Counted from the stretch's first letter, positions 1-8,569 are shown. The stretch is 19,877 nucleotides of DNA from CAYUNA01 sp047629355 (GCA_047629355.1 JBLHWU010000119.1:1-19877); one strand, 5' to 3'. Notes: generated by a model not told the origin, from the sequence alone. A program made the numbers and translations.

Positions 1-32
1 CCTTTTCCCTTCTAAAAAACACAAAAAATAGT

Positions 33-136
33 TCCGTAACGAAGGCTATGCAACGATTTTTTGAATTCTTTAGAAGAAAAAATTACGGCGCATTATGGTC
101 CAACTTATTAAATCGTTTTTACTTACCGTTACTAAG
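33..136. repeat. Possible degenerate palindromic element ending in CTTAGTAACGGTAA
   Basis: Positions 123-136 are the reverse complement of CTTAGTAACGGTAA, a 14-mer that recurs at 10548, 10731 and 13176. Towards the left edge, GTAACG (36-41) followed by AACGATTT (52-59) mirrors the same two words on the opposite strand near the right end with almost the same spacing, so this may be a degenerate version of the palindrome at 10546-10746. The 14-mer match is firm; the full element is weak inference. Confidence 0.4.
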
Positions 137-217
137 GACGTAGAAAATAAATGTCAAGGTTAAAAAAATAAAGTGAGCAAATCGCAAGATTTTTAAGTCT
201 CTATAAAACAGTTCGCA

Positions 218-253
218 CTCCCTGCGGCAGCGCGGGTGGGGTTTTTGAGGGGT
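218..253 (+). repeat. Dispersed GC-rich repeat, copy 1 (GGCAGCGCGG…GGGGTTTTTGAGGG)
   Basis: A GC-rich island in AT-rich surroundings. GGCAGCGCGG at 226-235 is followed by a G/T run and GAGGG. A second copy in the same orientation lies at 13067-13098, where GGCAGCGCGG is again followed by GGGTTTTGAGGG. The upstream part CCCTGCGGCAGCGCGGG can fold into a short hairpin. It sits just downstream of the minus-strand DUF2805 gene. It may be a REP-like element; I cannot name a family. Confidence 0.5.
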
Positions 254-267
254 AAAATTACCTAATC

Positions 268-558
268 TTACCGCTTGCTAATCTTATTCTTAGAAATTGT
301 CCGCTGCCGATTACACTTGTGCCGCCCTTCGTCAAACACTCGTTTTTTCAAATGCTTGGTTGCGCGATTTTGTACCCGCTCGCGCCACATTTTCCAACTT
401 TTGAGCTTCATTTCTTGTTTCATCAACTTTATCACGTCCGACTCCGGCACGCCAAATTGTGCCTTGATTGCGTCAAAGGTCGTGCGGTCTTCCCAAGCCA
501 TTTCGACAATGCGGTCACAGTCGCGGTCAGTGAGTTCGTATTTTTTTTGAATGCGCAT
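268..558 (-). CDS. DUF2805 (TIGR03643) family small protein
   Basis: A 96-aa protein whose first ~70 residues match the pattern of the uncharacterised DUF2805/TIGR03643 family: LTDRDCDRIVEMAWEDRTTF, then AIKAQFGVPESDVIKLMK, then SWKMWRERVQNRATKH. The first half reads like a short helical module related to helix-turn-helix folds (GVPESDVIKLM); binding to DNA is inference only. The C-terminal ~25 residues are very basic and low in complexity (many K, R and N), as is common in this family. No signal peptide or membrane segment is present. The function is unknown. From memory, members often neighbour cryptochrome/photolyase and SDR genes; an SDR gene is present 8 kb away, but no photolyase is in the window. 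The ATG at 556-558 follows an A-rich leader. Confidence 0.85.
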   Translation of the reverse strand: MRIQKKYELTDRDCDRIVEMAWEDRTTFDAIKAQFGVPESDVIKLMKQEMKLKSWKMWRERVQNRATKHLKKRVFDEGRHKCNRQRTISKNKISKR

Positions 559-653
559 TTTAAATGATGCTTTTTAATGATTTTAGACAAAAAAATTTGA
601 TAGCTTATGTCTATCAGATATTAAACCGAAGTTTCCCTTTTTTGTTTTAGAAA

Positions 654-687
654 AAGAGGATAGCTTTTCAATGAAAACTATCCTCTT
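654..687 (-). terminator. Intrinsic terminator for the M43 protease gene
   Basis: Read on the minus strand, AAGAGGATAG plus TTTTCA pairs with its complement across a short loop, with a single bulged base, and is followed directly by a TTTTTCT run. It lies about 50 bp past the stop codon of the large protease gene. Stem plus U-run in the right orientation makes this the clearest rho-independent terminator in the window. Confidence 0.75.
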
Positions 688-700
688 CGTTTTGAGCTGG

Positions 701-737
701 AAACCCGAATGACTACTGCTCGGGTTAGAAACCCGAG
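701..737. repeat. Small hairpin repeat with AAACCCGA units
   Basis: AAACCCGA occurs twice (about 701 and 729), each followed by a similar short word (ATGACT, GTTACT). CTCGGGTT (719-726), a 3-nt loop AGA and AACCCGAG (730-737) form a perfect 8-bp hairpin that abuts the stop codon of the protease gene. It may be part of the 3' UTR or a degenerate small repeat. Confidence 0.45.
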
Positions 738-3700
738 TTACTTTAGGACTACGACTTTACGCGTTAACACCTCTCCTCCAATCATCAAGCGCACCCAGTA
801 AACGCCATTCGCCAAGTTCTTCAAATTGGCTTCAAACGTCGTTGCTGCTGCATTTTGATTAAAAATAGTAGGCACCACTGCTTTACCAGTCACGTCCAAA
901 ACAGTCATTTCAACGGTTGTTTTTTCTTTTAAAATCAATTGGACAAACAATGCGCCATTCGTTGGATTCGGATAGATTTTCAAATCATCAACCAAGGTTA
1001 AATTGGATGTTCCAACAACATTATCAATATTGATTTCATCCGTTTGAACGGAACAATTGTTAGCATCAGAAACTTGAACGATGTAGTCGCCCGGCAATAG
1101 ATTTATCGGGTTTTGGTCAGTCGAAATCAATGCGCCGTTAAGCAACCATTGTACATTGTATGGTGGTGTTCCTCCATCAATATTTAGGATGGCTTCACCG
1201 TTTGCTTGACCATTGGTAGCCGCTGTAGTTGTCCCCAATTCGTAAGTCAATAATGGTGGGTCTTCAACGACAATTTCAGATACAATTGAGCAACCAATAT
1301 TATCGGTAACGGTCACACTATACGTACCAGCCGATAAACCAACCGGGTCGCCGCCGCCTTCAAATTGCACAAAAAATGGTGAAAAACCTCCATCTATATT
1401 CAATGCCGCAAAGCCGTCTGAAAATCCTGGACAAGATGGTAACGTTACATTTGCATCCACTACTAAATCGTAATCAATCGTTACTAAAAATTCACAAGTT
1501 ACTGCGTTTCCGCCATTGTCTGCAATTTCAATAACAACCTGCGTTTCCCCAACAGGGAAGGCTTCTCCACTTGGAAAACCTGCCATCAAATTAGCAGTTG
1601 CCGTACAGTTATCAGTAAACGTCGGCATTGCATAATCGACATCACTGCCGCAATCTTGAATCGTAATATTCTCAGGACAAGTGGTCAAAACAGGCGCGAT
1701 ATTATCCGCAACCGTTACAGTAACCGTTTCTTGATTCATATTTCCATTGGCGTCTGTTACCGTAAAAATTACGTTATTTTCACCGACATTGGAACAATCA
1801 AACGTGGTTATATTGATGCTTGAATTCACCATTCCACAATTGTCAAAACTACCTACGTCCAACATCATTGCATCAATGCTCGCTGTACCATTCGTTCCCA
1901 ATTCAACCGTAATATTTTGAACCATTACCGTCGGGTCTTCGCTATCCTCGCCTTCAATCGTGACCATTTCTGTGAAAGGACAGCCATTGCCATCTGTTAA
2001 AGTAACCGTGTAATCGCCTGGCAATAAGTTCTCAGCCATCGCATCTTCGTCGCCATTTGACCAAGAATAAGTATAGGGGCCGCTGCCACCAACAATGTCC
2101 GTAACCGTCGCTATGCCGTCACCAATATTTGGACAACTTGCATTGGACGTTTGTAAAGTAGCTGTCAAGAGACAACCGAATTCTGCCACGTTAATTGTTT
2201 CTACGAAAGTACAGTCGTTGGCATCCAAAACAGTTACCGTGTAATCACCTGGTGCTAAATTAGTCAATGTTGGGTCGATCGCATTATTGCTCCATTCGTA
2301 AGTATATGGCGCAGTTCCACCATTTGGCGAAGCACTTGCCGTACCATCATTTGTGCTATTTCCGGACTCATCCGTGCTGCTGACATCCGCTGCCAATAAA
2401 GATGGTTGCGAAATCGTCGCTTCCAAAATACCTGAACAGTCATTGGCATCTGTGACCGTCACTTCGTAAGTGCCGGGCATAAGATTGGCGATGGCAAAGG
2501 AGTTGATACCAGTGCTCCATTCGTAATCATATGGGCCTTGTCCACCGTTATTGATGACAGATGCTGTTCCATCATTTTGATTAAAACAAGTGATATTTTC
2601 AGAAGTAATATCAATACTAAAACTGCCGCAATCGAAAGAATTAACCGTTACGACATTCGTTGCCGTACACATATTCATATCCGTTACCGTCACGCTGTAA
2701 TCGCTTGGAGCGAGGTTGGTGATGGTATTCATGGTTTCGTTATTTGACCATATATAAGTATAATCTGCCGTACCTCCTTGTGGGAAAACAGATGCTGTAC
2801 CATTGTTTGCATTACTCGCTGTTTCGGAAGTAGAAGTCGTTGGGGCAATCAATTCGTCAGGTTCGGTAATCGTAATTTCAGCCACCGCAGGACAGTCATT
2901 GGCATCCATGATGGTTACCGTATAAATGCCTGCTTGCAAGCCGCCAACAGATTGCGTCGTTTCCATATTGCTCCACAAATATTCAAATGGAGCAGTGCCT
3001 GCAATCCCTGCTGCTAAAGCTGTTCCGTTACCTGCGCCGTTACAAGTGATATTCGTTCCATTTGCAATCGCACCAAAGCTGCCACAATCAAAACCGTTAA
3101 TGGTTATATTTTCAGAAATGGTACAGCCGTTTATATCAGTAATAGTAACGGTGTAATCGCCTGGAGCAAGATTCATTGCTGTGGCAGTATCGTCGCCGCT
3201 ACTCCAAATGTACGTGTAATTCGGTGTGCCATCCGCAGGCGTTGCAGTCGCTGTACCATCGTTTGCGCCAGCGGTAGTTACATCCATTGTAGAAGTCATT
3301 ACGGTCAAAGACGATGGCTCGGTGACGGTAACTTGAGTTGCCGCAAAGCAGCCAGTTGCGTCCGTTACCGTAACATTGTACGTGCCTGCGCAAAGATTGA
3401 CAGCGGTTGCCGTCATTTGGTCGTTAGCCGCAGTGTCCCATTGGTAAGTATAAGTGCTTGTGCCATTCGGAACAGTGACGGTTGCGCTGCCTGTGCATTC
3501 ACTATTACAAAGTACATTTGTAGAAGAGGAATTGACGGTCAAAGCGCAGTCTACGCCGATGTTGATATTGTCTAAAAACACGCGATTTCCCCATCCTGAA
3601 ATATTTACAAAAGCAAAAGCCACATCTGATTCGCCTACAAAAAGACTTAAATCGACCGTTTCTGTACGCCATTGCGTTTCCGTTGGAACGAAAGCTTCTG

Positions 3701-5501
3701 TGGTTGCAGGAGCTGTCGATAATTCTTCTCCACCTTTAAAAAATATGGCTTGATTGAAACTCGGCGAACAGTTGGTTGCCACCAAAATCAAAAAGCTATC
3801 GGATAACATTTGATCGTATTGCGCATAAGCGACGTCGAAACTCAATTCTGGATTGGGGACATTGGTGAAATCCATATGTGGGGTTATCAAAACGTCAATT
3901 GTTCCAAATGGATTGGTATTGTCATTACCCGCGAAGTTGTCAAAAACGACGCAATTTCCTCCCATTCCATAAGCCGACAAGCCATTGACAATTTGCCAAA
4001 TAAACGGGTCACCGTCTGGATTGAATTGAAACAAACCCGCAGGCGTTGGGTAAGTTGTTGCAGTTTCAAAGTTTTCGATAATTGGGTTCGTTTGTGGTAT
4101 CGCAATTTCTCCATTGAAACTGATGGTATCGTTCACCATATTTCCATCTGCAACGCCATTTGGGTCGCTGGTAAATGCTTGAAATTGATAAAAGCCATTG
4201 ACTGGTGTAAAATTTGGAAGCGTTACTTCTTCATTGTCACCGGGTTCTAAATTTCCAGTCCATACGAAAGAAACAGGCGTATTGGTATTGATTTGATAAT
4301 TAACTTCGACTTCCGTCAAATTCGAGGTTCCGAAGTTGCGAATCGTCACCATTGGAGCAATGTCTGCGCCGTCACAAATGCGTTCTTCTGGATTGCTAAT
4401 TTCGATAACCCCTGCGTCATTAACTGCCAACATACAAACTGAATTGGTATTATCCACCAAACTTTCGCGGCTTCCATACGTAAAGCCCGGTACTGCAATG
4501 CCTTGCAAAACGGAGCGCATTACGTTGATTTGGCCATTGGTAAAAGAGGTATAACAATTCTCATTCACGTAGTCCATATAATTGATGTACATGTGTTCGT
4601 CTGCGCAGGTCACTGGTCCCGTTGGGTATTCATTGGCACAATCCAAACTCGCAACGGTCAAGGTCGCTTCACTCATATTGGGTGTGTCCGCAATACCATC
4701 GTCGTTACCGCAGCTTTCTCCATTAAATGGATGAGGTAAGCCTAAGAAGTGCCCCATTTCGTGCGTAATCGTGCGGAAGCCTGAGATTGGAAAACCCGGT
4801 GCCCCAACCCATCGGTAATCTGCAACCATTCCATCTGTTGCCGTCCCTACATTGCTGGTAAATGGGCGATTCGCAAAGCCCACTACTCCACCCGCAGCCG
4901 TCGTGCCGGGAATGGCTAAAATATAAACATTCACGTAGTCGTCCGGTGTCCAGTTGAACATTGGTTTGACCTCGGAATTGATATTATTGTTTTGCCAATC
5001 TGTACCCGTCACCGTGAAATTTTGGCGGTCGATGCCATCTGATGGCGTACCGTTCGGGGCAGCATTGGCTAAGCAAAATTGTATATTTGGATTGCCGACT
5101 GCACCTTGCCATTGACTTGGGGTATTGCCAAATTCTGTATTTAAAGCAGAGAAATCCGCGTTGAGAATGTCCAACTGTGCCAATACTTGTGCATCAGAGA
5201 TATTGCGCCCTGTGCCGATTGGTTCGCCCTCGTGAATGATGTGAAAAACAATTGGAATCGTCAAAATGCTGCTGCTTTCTGGCGGATTTTCCGAAAGGTA
5301 TGGCAAAACAACGTTGAGGTATTTGTCCCACTCCGCCGCCAACTCTGGATGGGCTTGGTCTTCCAAATGATTGTGTAAATCATAACCACAAACGGGATGT
5401 TGAGAAATGTCAACTTCTTTGTTTTGTTGACCAAAAAGGGCACTTTGAAAACCAATTAATACACTGATTATCAATAGAATGGGCAGTAAAGCAGATTTCA
5501 T
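738..5501 (-). CDS. Secreted M43-type (pappalysin/cytophagalysin-like) metalloprotease with SprB repeats and T9SS sorting domain
   Basis: A 1587-aa exported protease. Residues 1-25 are a signal peptide (hydrophobic LLPILLIISVLIGF, then FGQQ). Residues ~80-345 form the catalytic domain: zinc motif HEMGHFLGLPH at 247-257, then DGIADTPN at 268-275, and the Met-turn region NYMDYVNENC with FTNGQ at ~307-323, the order typical of MEROPS family M43. Residues ~360-460 look like a CARDB-type beta domain, and ~475-650 like a cleaved-adhesin/choice-of-anchor domain. Seven SprB-type repeats of ~76 aa (652-1186; signature YTYxWS…LxPGDYTVTVTDxNxC) follow, then one or two HYR-like domains (1187-1345; IAPVLTTCPENIT), two more SprB-like repeats (1346-1495) and a T9SS type A tail (1500-1587; KIYPNPTNG). 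The protein should be secreted by the type IX system and anchored or released at the surface; the substrate is unknown. The gene appears monocistronic, with a terminator at 654-687. Confidence 0.93.
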   Translation of the reverse strand: MKSALLPILLIISVLIGFQSALFGQQNKEVDISQHPVCGYDLHNHLEDQAHPELAAEWDKYLNVVLPYLSENPPESSSILTIPIVFHIIHEGEPIGTGRNISDAQVLAQLDILNADFSALNTEFGNTPSQWQGAVGNPNIQFCLANAAPNGTPSDGIDRQNFTVTGTDWQNNNINSEVKPMFNWTPDDYVNVYILAIPGTTAAGGVVGFANRPFTSNVGTATDGMVADYRWVGAPGFPISGFRTITHEMGHFLGLPHPFNGESCGNDDGIADTPNMSEATLTVASLDCANEYPTGPVTCADEHMYINYMDYVNENCYTSFTNGQINVMRSVLQGIAVPGFTYGSRESLVDNTNSVCMLAVNDAGVIEISNPEERICDGADIAPMVTIRNFGTSNLTEVEVNYQINTNTPVSFVWTGNLEPGDNEEVTLPNFTPVNGFYQFQAFTSDPNGVADGNMVNDTISFNGEIAIPQTNPIIENFETATTYPTPAGLFQFNPDGDPFIWQIVNGLSAYGMGGNCVVFDNFAGNDNTNPFGTIDVLITPHMDFTNVPNPELSFDVAYAQYDQMLSDSFLILVATNCSPSFNQAIFFKGGEELSTAPATTEAFVPTETQWRTETVDLSLFVGESDVAFAFVNISGWGNRVFLDNINIGVDCALTVNSSSTNVLCNSECTGSATVTVPNGTSTYTYQWDTAANDQMTATAVNLCAGTYNVTVTDATGCFAATQVTVTEPSSLTVMTSTMDVTTAGANDGTATATPADGTPNYTYIWSSGDDTATAMNLAPGDYTVTITDINGCTISENITINGFDCGSFGAIANGTNITCNGAGNGTALAAGIAGTAPFEYLWSNMETTQSVGGLQAGIYTVTIMDANDCPAVAEITITEPDELIAPTTSTSETASNANNGTASVFPQGGTADYTYIWSNNETMNTITNLAPSDYSVTVTDMNMCTATNVVTVNSFDCGSFSIDITSENITCFNQNDGTASVINNGGQGPYDYEWSTGINSFAIANLMPGTYEVTVTDANDCSGILEATISQPSLLAADVSSTDESGNSTNDGTASASPNGGTAPYTYEWSNNAIDPTLTNLAPGDYTVTVLDANDCTFVETINVAEFGCLLTATLQTSNASCPNIGDGIATVTDIVGGSGPYTYSWSNGDEDAMAENLLPGDYTVTLTDGNGCPFTEMVTIEGEDSEDPTVMVQNITVELGTNGTASIDAMMLDVGSFDNCGMVNSSINITTFDCSNVGENNVIFTVTDANGNMNQETVTVTVADNIAPVLTTCPENITIQDCGSDVDYAMPTFTDNCTATANLMAGFPSGEAFPVGETQVVIEIADNGGNAVTCEFLVTIDYDLVVDANVTLPSCPGFSDGFAALNIDGGFSPFFVQFEGGGDPVGLSAGTYSVTVTDNIGCSIVSEIVVEDPPLLTYELGTTTAATNGQANGEAILNIDGGTPPYNVQWLLNGALISTDQNPINLLPGDYIVQVSDANNCSVQTDEINIDNVVGTSNLTLVDDLKIYPNPTNGALFVQLILKEKTTVEMTVLDVTGKAVVPTIFNQNAAATTFEANLKNLANGVYWVRLMIGGEVLTRKVVVLK

Positions 5502-5565
5502 TCACAGGAATATTTGTAGAATTTATTTTCCAATAAAATTCTTGTTTTTTAAATATTTTTGAGTG

Positions 5566-5644
5566 TGCAGGACAGTGGATTTCAGTCCACTTAAATAACT
5601 GTTAATCAAGCTATGATGCAGACTAAAGTCCACTATCCTATGCA
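5566..5644. repeat. Palindromic intergenic repeat (GGACAGTGGA…AGTCCACTATCC)
   Basis: Positions 5566-5587 (TGCAGGACAGTGGATTTCAG plus TC) are an imperfect inverted copy of 5621-5644 (GACTAAAGTCCACTATCC, then TATGCA), with about 19 of 22 positions matching apart from a 2-nt gap. The left arm also contains its own hairpin, GTGGA–TCCAC. It lies upstream of the protease gene and downstream of the candidate RNA. This resembles short intergenic palindromes I associate with Bacteroidota genomes, but the family is not identified. Confidence 0.55.
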
Positions 5645-5689
5645 ACTAAAATGTCAATCAGAAATGTGTAAGTACGAGGAAGAATCCGT

Positions 5690-5862
5690 AAAGTTAAGAA
5701 GAAAGTCGTTTTTTTGAAAAAGATATTGGGGAGAATGTAGGAGGAGGTGCAAAAAAGTTGCCAAAAAAGATGGGGATGGTTCGTTATGGACGTATCGGTC
5801 AGACACCGTACACAAGCTTAAGGCGTAGCATTTATCAGATGGCAATTTAGCTTAATAACTAA
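5690..5862 (-). ncRNA. Candidate structured non-coding RNA
   Basis: A promoter-like -7 box (TATCTTTGC on the minus strand, 5869-5877) precedes about 170 nt that fold on paper into nested helices. The closing stem is AGTTA-TT-AAG (5851-5860) with CTT-CT-TAACT (5692-5701); an inner stem is TTGCCA (5840-5845) with TGGCAA (5758-5763); an apical hairpin is GTACGGT with ACCGATAC (5792-5811). The single-stranded 3' part contains a C-rich GCACCTCCTCCT resembling an anti-Shine-Dalgarno sequence. A 63-codon frame here (5654-5845) has no recognisable protein character. The RNA is inferred; no family (6S, tmRNA, RNase P, SRP) was recognised. Confidence 0.35.
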
Positions 5863-5868
5863 TGTTAC

Positions 5869-5877
5869 GCAAAGATA
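5869..5877 (-). promoter_or_regulatory. Bacteroidota-type -7 promoter box (TATCTTTGC)
   Basis: TATCTTTGC on the minus strand matches the Bacteroidota primary-sigma -7 consensus TAnnTTTG(C). It lies just past the GNAT stop codon and points at the candidate RNA. I do not see a clear TTG -33 element at the usual spacing, so this rests on the -7 box alone. Confidence 0.45.
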
Positions 5878-5900
5878 CAATATCGGGTGCGGGCTTAATC

Positions 5901-6359
5901 CTAGTTTTCAAAATGAAGTTTCATCCCTTCATGAGTCGCCTTAAATCCAAGCTTCTCATAAAACCTTAACGCTTCAGGTCGTTTCTTATCCGTTGTCAAT
6001 TGCAGTAAATGTGCTCCTCTTTGTTTTGACTCCTTTATTGCCCATTTAAACATTTTTTCTCCTATTCCTTTCCCCCTTTGGTCTTGACGAATTCTAACCG
6101 CTTCAATTTGAGCTCTTATTCCACCTTGATAAGTTATGTATTGAATAAAAGACAATTGAAACGTGCCAATCACCTCCCCATTATCAGCTTCCAAAACAAT
6201 CAATTCTTGATTCTTATCAGCTTTAATGTTTTCAAAAGCTACATAATATTTATCGGGTAATGGGTCTTCAAAGTCTTCTCTCAATTTTCCAAGTTTGTCA
6301 TCTGCTATCATTTTAACGATTTCAATGACATCTTTTCTTTTTGCTTCTCTAAATATCAT
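5901..6359 (-). CDS. GNAT family N-acetyltransferase
   Basis: A 152-aa cytoplasmic protein with the GNAT fold signatures: MIFREAKRKDVIEIVKMI at the N terminus (beta1-alpha1), the central strand GEVIGTFQLSFIQYI (61-75), motif A AVRIRQDQRGKGIG (87-100) whose QRGKGIG loop binds the acetyl-CoA pyrophosphate, and motif B RFYEKLGF (132-139). It transfers an acetyl group from acetyl-CoA to an unknown amine. The length is typical of single-domain GNATs and the frame is intact. It is probably transcribed alone, since the next coding genes on either side are distant. Confidence 0.9.
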   Translation of the reverse strand: MIFREAKRKDVIEIVKMIADDKLGKLREDFEDPLPDKYYVAFENIKADKNQELIVLEADNGEVIGTFQLSFIQYITYQGGIRAQIEAVRIRQDQRGKGIGEKMFKWAIKESKQRGAHLLQLTTDKKRPEALRFYEKLGFKATHEGMKLHFEN

Positions 6360-6520
6360 ATGCCTTTTTTTATTATTTACATGCGGTCAACAGTTTCCTA
6401 ATCTGTTTCAATCAAGAGATTTCTAATACCAAACTTCATTTTTCTAAGAATTCCTACCAATAACAAAAGTAACAATATTGCTCGAATCCTTCCTATTATT
6501 CAGAGTCCTTTTAGGATATT

Positions 6521-6688
6521 TCAAAATTCATTTATAAAACGGACCAGCGGTAAAATATCTTGGAAAGGTAGTTTTTCAACATGCCCAGTATAATCGCTAA
6601 AAACCTTGAACCGAGAGGTAAATTTCTTAACTTTAGGCGTATATTTCAGCGGAAGTAGTAAATTATAACCATTTCCATTATCTATCAA
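6521..6688 (-). pseudogene. Short coding-like remnant, possible C-terminal gene fragment
   Basis: On the minus strand an open frame ends with TGA at 6521-6523 and stays open up to a TGA near 6700, reading …GNGYNLLLPLKYTPKVKKF, then TSRFKVFSDYTGHVEKLPF and ending PLVRFINEF. The mix of charged, aromatic and aliphatic residues looks like real protein rather than random AT-rich sequence. The first possible starts are non-ATG (TTG at 6686-6688). It may be the tail of a gene whose 5' part was lost when the neighbouring plus-strand gene arrived, or a short hypothetical gene. I recognise no family. Confidence 0.35.
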
Positions 6689-6720
6689 AATGTATCTCCA
6701 TCAGAATTTAACCATCCAAA

Positions 6721-8498
6721 ATGAAAAAAATCGCTCTTTTTATTCCAATACTTTTTTTATCCGTTGTTTCGATTGCTCAAAAGCAAGATTTTCAATGGCT
6801 TTTTGGATATAACAGCCAATCTTCATTAACAGGAGGTTGTGTCTTAGATTTTAATTATGAACCTCCAATTACTTATGAGCAGGATAGAGAACTAAATTTT
6901 GATGTAACAGTAGGAAGTGTGTGTAATAAAGAAGGTGACCTTTTATTTTATACCAACGGTATTAATATTCACAATCACGCCCATCAATTGATAAAGAATG
7001 GAGATAGTTTGAATCCTGGAAATTATGCCAACGATTGGTTTTATCAAGGGTATTTTATTTATCAGAGTTTGGTGGCTCTAACCTCGTCTTTACAAAATAA
7101 TTCACACTCTTTATTTCATTTAAAACTGAGTTACAACAATAATTTTGGAATCACTCGAACCGAATTACTATTAACTCAAATAAATATGCTTTCAAATGGT
7201 GGAATTGGCACCGTAATATCAAAGAATGAAAGTATCTTAGAAGATAAAACTATAGGTACTATAACGGCCGTAAGACATGGAAACGGACGGGATTGATGGA
7301 CTTTTATCACTCAAGTAGGAATAAATAAATATTTTAGGAAATTATTTTCAGAAAATCAAATTAAAAGTTTAGATGAAGTCATTTTAGTACCAAATTTTGG
7401 TCAACTTCTTTCAGATGGCAGTAAATTTATTCGTTACGAAATCCAGCATGAAGCCTATATTTATGACTTTGACCGATGTTCAGGAGAATTTTCAAATACT
7501 TTGTTTATTGAATTAGAAAATACTTTTTGGGGTGGAGGGATGTCCATTTCACCTTCTAATCAATTCCTCTATATTTCTTCTACTTTAGAGGTTTATCAAT
7601 TTGATTTATGGAGTGATGATATTGAAGCGTCGATAGATACAGTCGCAATTTATGATGGATTTGAGTCTCCTTTGCCTACTTCTTTCTTTATTAGTCAATT
7701 AGGACCTGATGGCAGAATTTATATTAATACGACTACAACCTTGGTCGTTTGGGCTGAACCACACTTGAAAGATGAGGCAGAATTTATATTAATACGACTA
7801 CAACTGCTGATGTACTCCATGTTATTAACTACCCTGACAAAAAAGGAGTCGATTGTCAATTTAAGCAGCACGGAATACAGCTGCCAACAAGAAATTTATT
7901 GACTTCACAGCATTTTCCAAATTACCGCTTAGGACCACTTGATGGTAGTGCATGTGACACGCTTGGCTTAGACAATCACCCCCTTGCTGACTTCCGCTAC
8001 GAAGTAGATACACTTAATCCATTTCTGATTGAATTTACGGATAATTCCTTTTATGAACCGACAGATTGGCTTTGGGATTTTGATGACAATGGCGCAATGA
8101 GTACAAAAATAAATCCGCTATATGAGTTTTCGGGAAATGGCATTTATAATGTTTGTTTGACAGTGAGTAATCAGTATGATTCTGATATTTTTTGTCGGGA
8201 AGTGGAGGTTATTTTGAATGATGCGACCAATATTATTATTCCTGATTTTGAGGTTTCTATTTATCCTAATCCGATTCAAGAGGAATTTACCATTTTTTCA
8301 TCGGAGTATTTGAGGGAAGATGCAAATATGATTTTTTATACTCAATTGGGGCAAACTGTAGCTACTTTTTCATTGGAAAAAGGGAAAAAAGTGCATAATT
8401 TTGAGTTGAAAGGAGTCGCGAATGGAATTTATTTTTATTCGGTTTTTCGGAAGGAACAGATAGTTGGGAATGGGAAGGTTATTGTAAAGAGCAAATAA
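6721..8498 (+). pseudogene. Disrupted T9SS-sorted PKD-domain surface protein
   Basis: Three fragments form one broken gene. 6721-7296 starts with a signal peptide (MKKIALFIPILFLSVVSIAQ) and ends …RHGNGRD at TGA 7294-7296. The same frame continues at once with W-T-F-I-T-Q-V-G and stays open to 7902; GRD followed by two tryptophans is what I expect in such proteins, so TGA probably replaces TGG. A second lesion is a 65-bp partial duplication near 7740-7804 that shifts the frame. Removing it joins PDGRIYINTTTT directly to ADVLHVINYPDKKGVDC and on to 8498. The last part has a PKD domain (~8000-8215; DWLWDFDDNG…YNVCLTVSN) and a T9SS tail (VSIYPNPIQEEF … GIYFYSVF). The repaired product would be about 570 aa. 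The gene looks non-functional as read, unless the differences are sequencing errors. Confidence 0.85.
7711..7804 (+). repeat. 29-bp direct repeat with 65-bp period inside the broken gene
   Basis: The 29-bp word starting GGCAGAATTTATATTAATAC at 7711-7739 recurs identically at 7776-7804, separated by 36 bp of unrelated sequence. The period of 65 bp is not a multiple of three, so the insertion shifts the reading frame. Loss of one copy plus spacer by recombination between the copies would restore the frame at this point. Confidence 0.9.
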
Positions 8499-8569
8499 CT
8501 TCAAAGCTTTTCATCTTCCAAAACAAACACTACGACGGTGAATCTACTCCGAAAAGTTGATTTTAGCTT

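Noticed and set aside
1270..3550. GTAACGGT-like words in the protease gene as copies of the intergenic 14-mer
   Set aside because: They are codons of the repeated V-T-V-T motif in SprB repeats, read on the other strand, and match only part of the 14-mer.
5654..5845. 63-codon minus-strand open frame
   Set aside because: Composition is not protein-like (runs of S, L, F, H), there is no family resemblance, and the segment is better explained as part of a structured RNA.
6925..6945. Further GGTGACC repeat copy inside the T9SS pseudogene
   Set aside because: Only the 10-mer AGGTGACCTT matches; it is explained by codons for E-G-D-L.
7501..7902. Separate gene starting at TTG 7501
   Set aside because: It is in the same frame as 6721-7296 with uninterrupted coding sequence before it, so it is a fragment of one broken gene.
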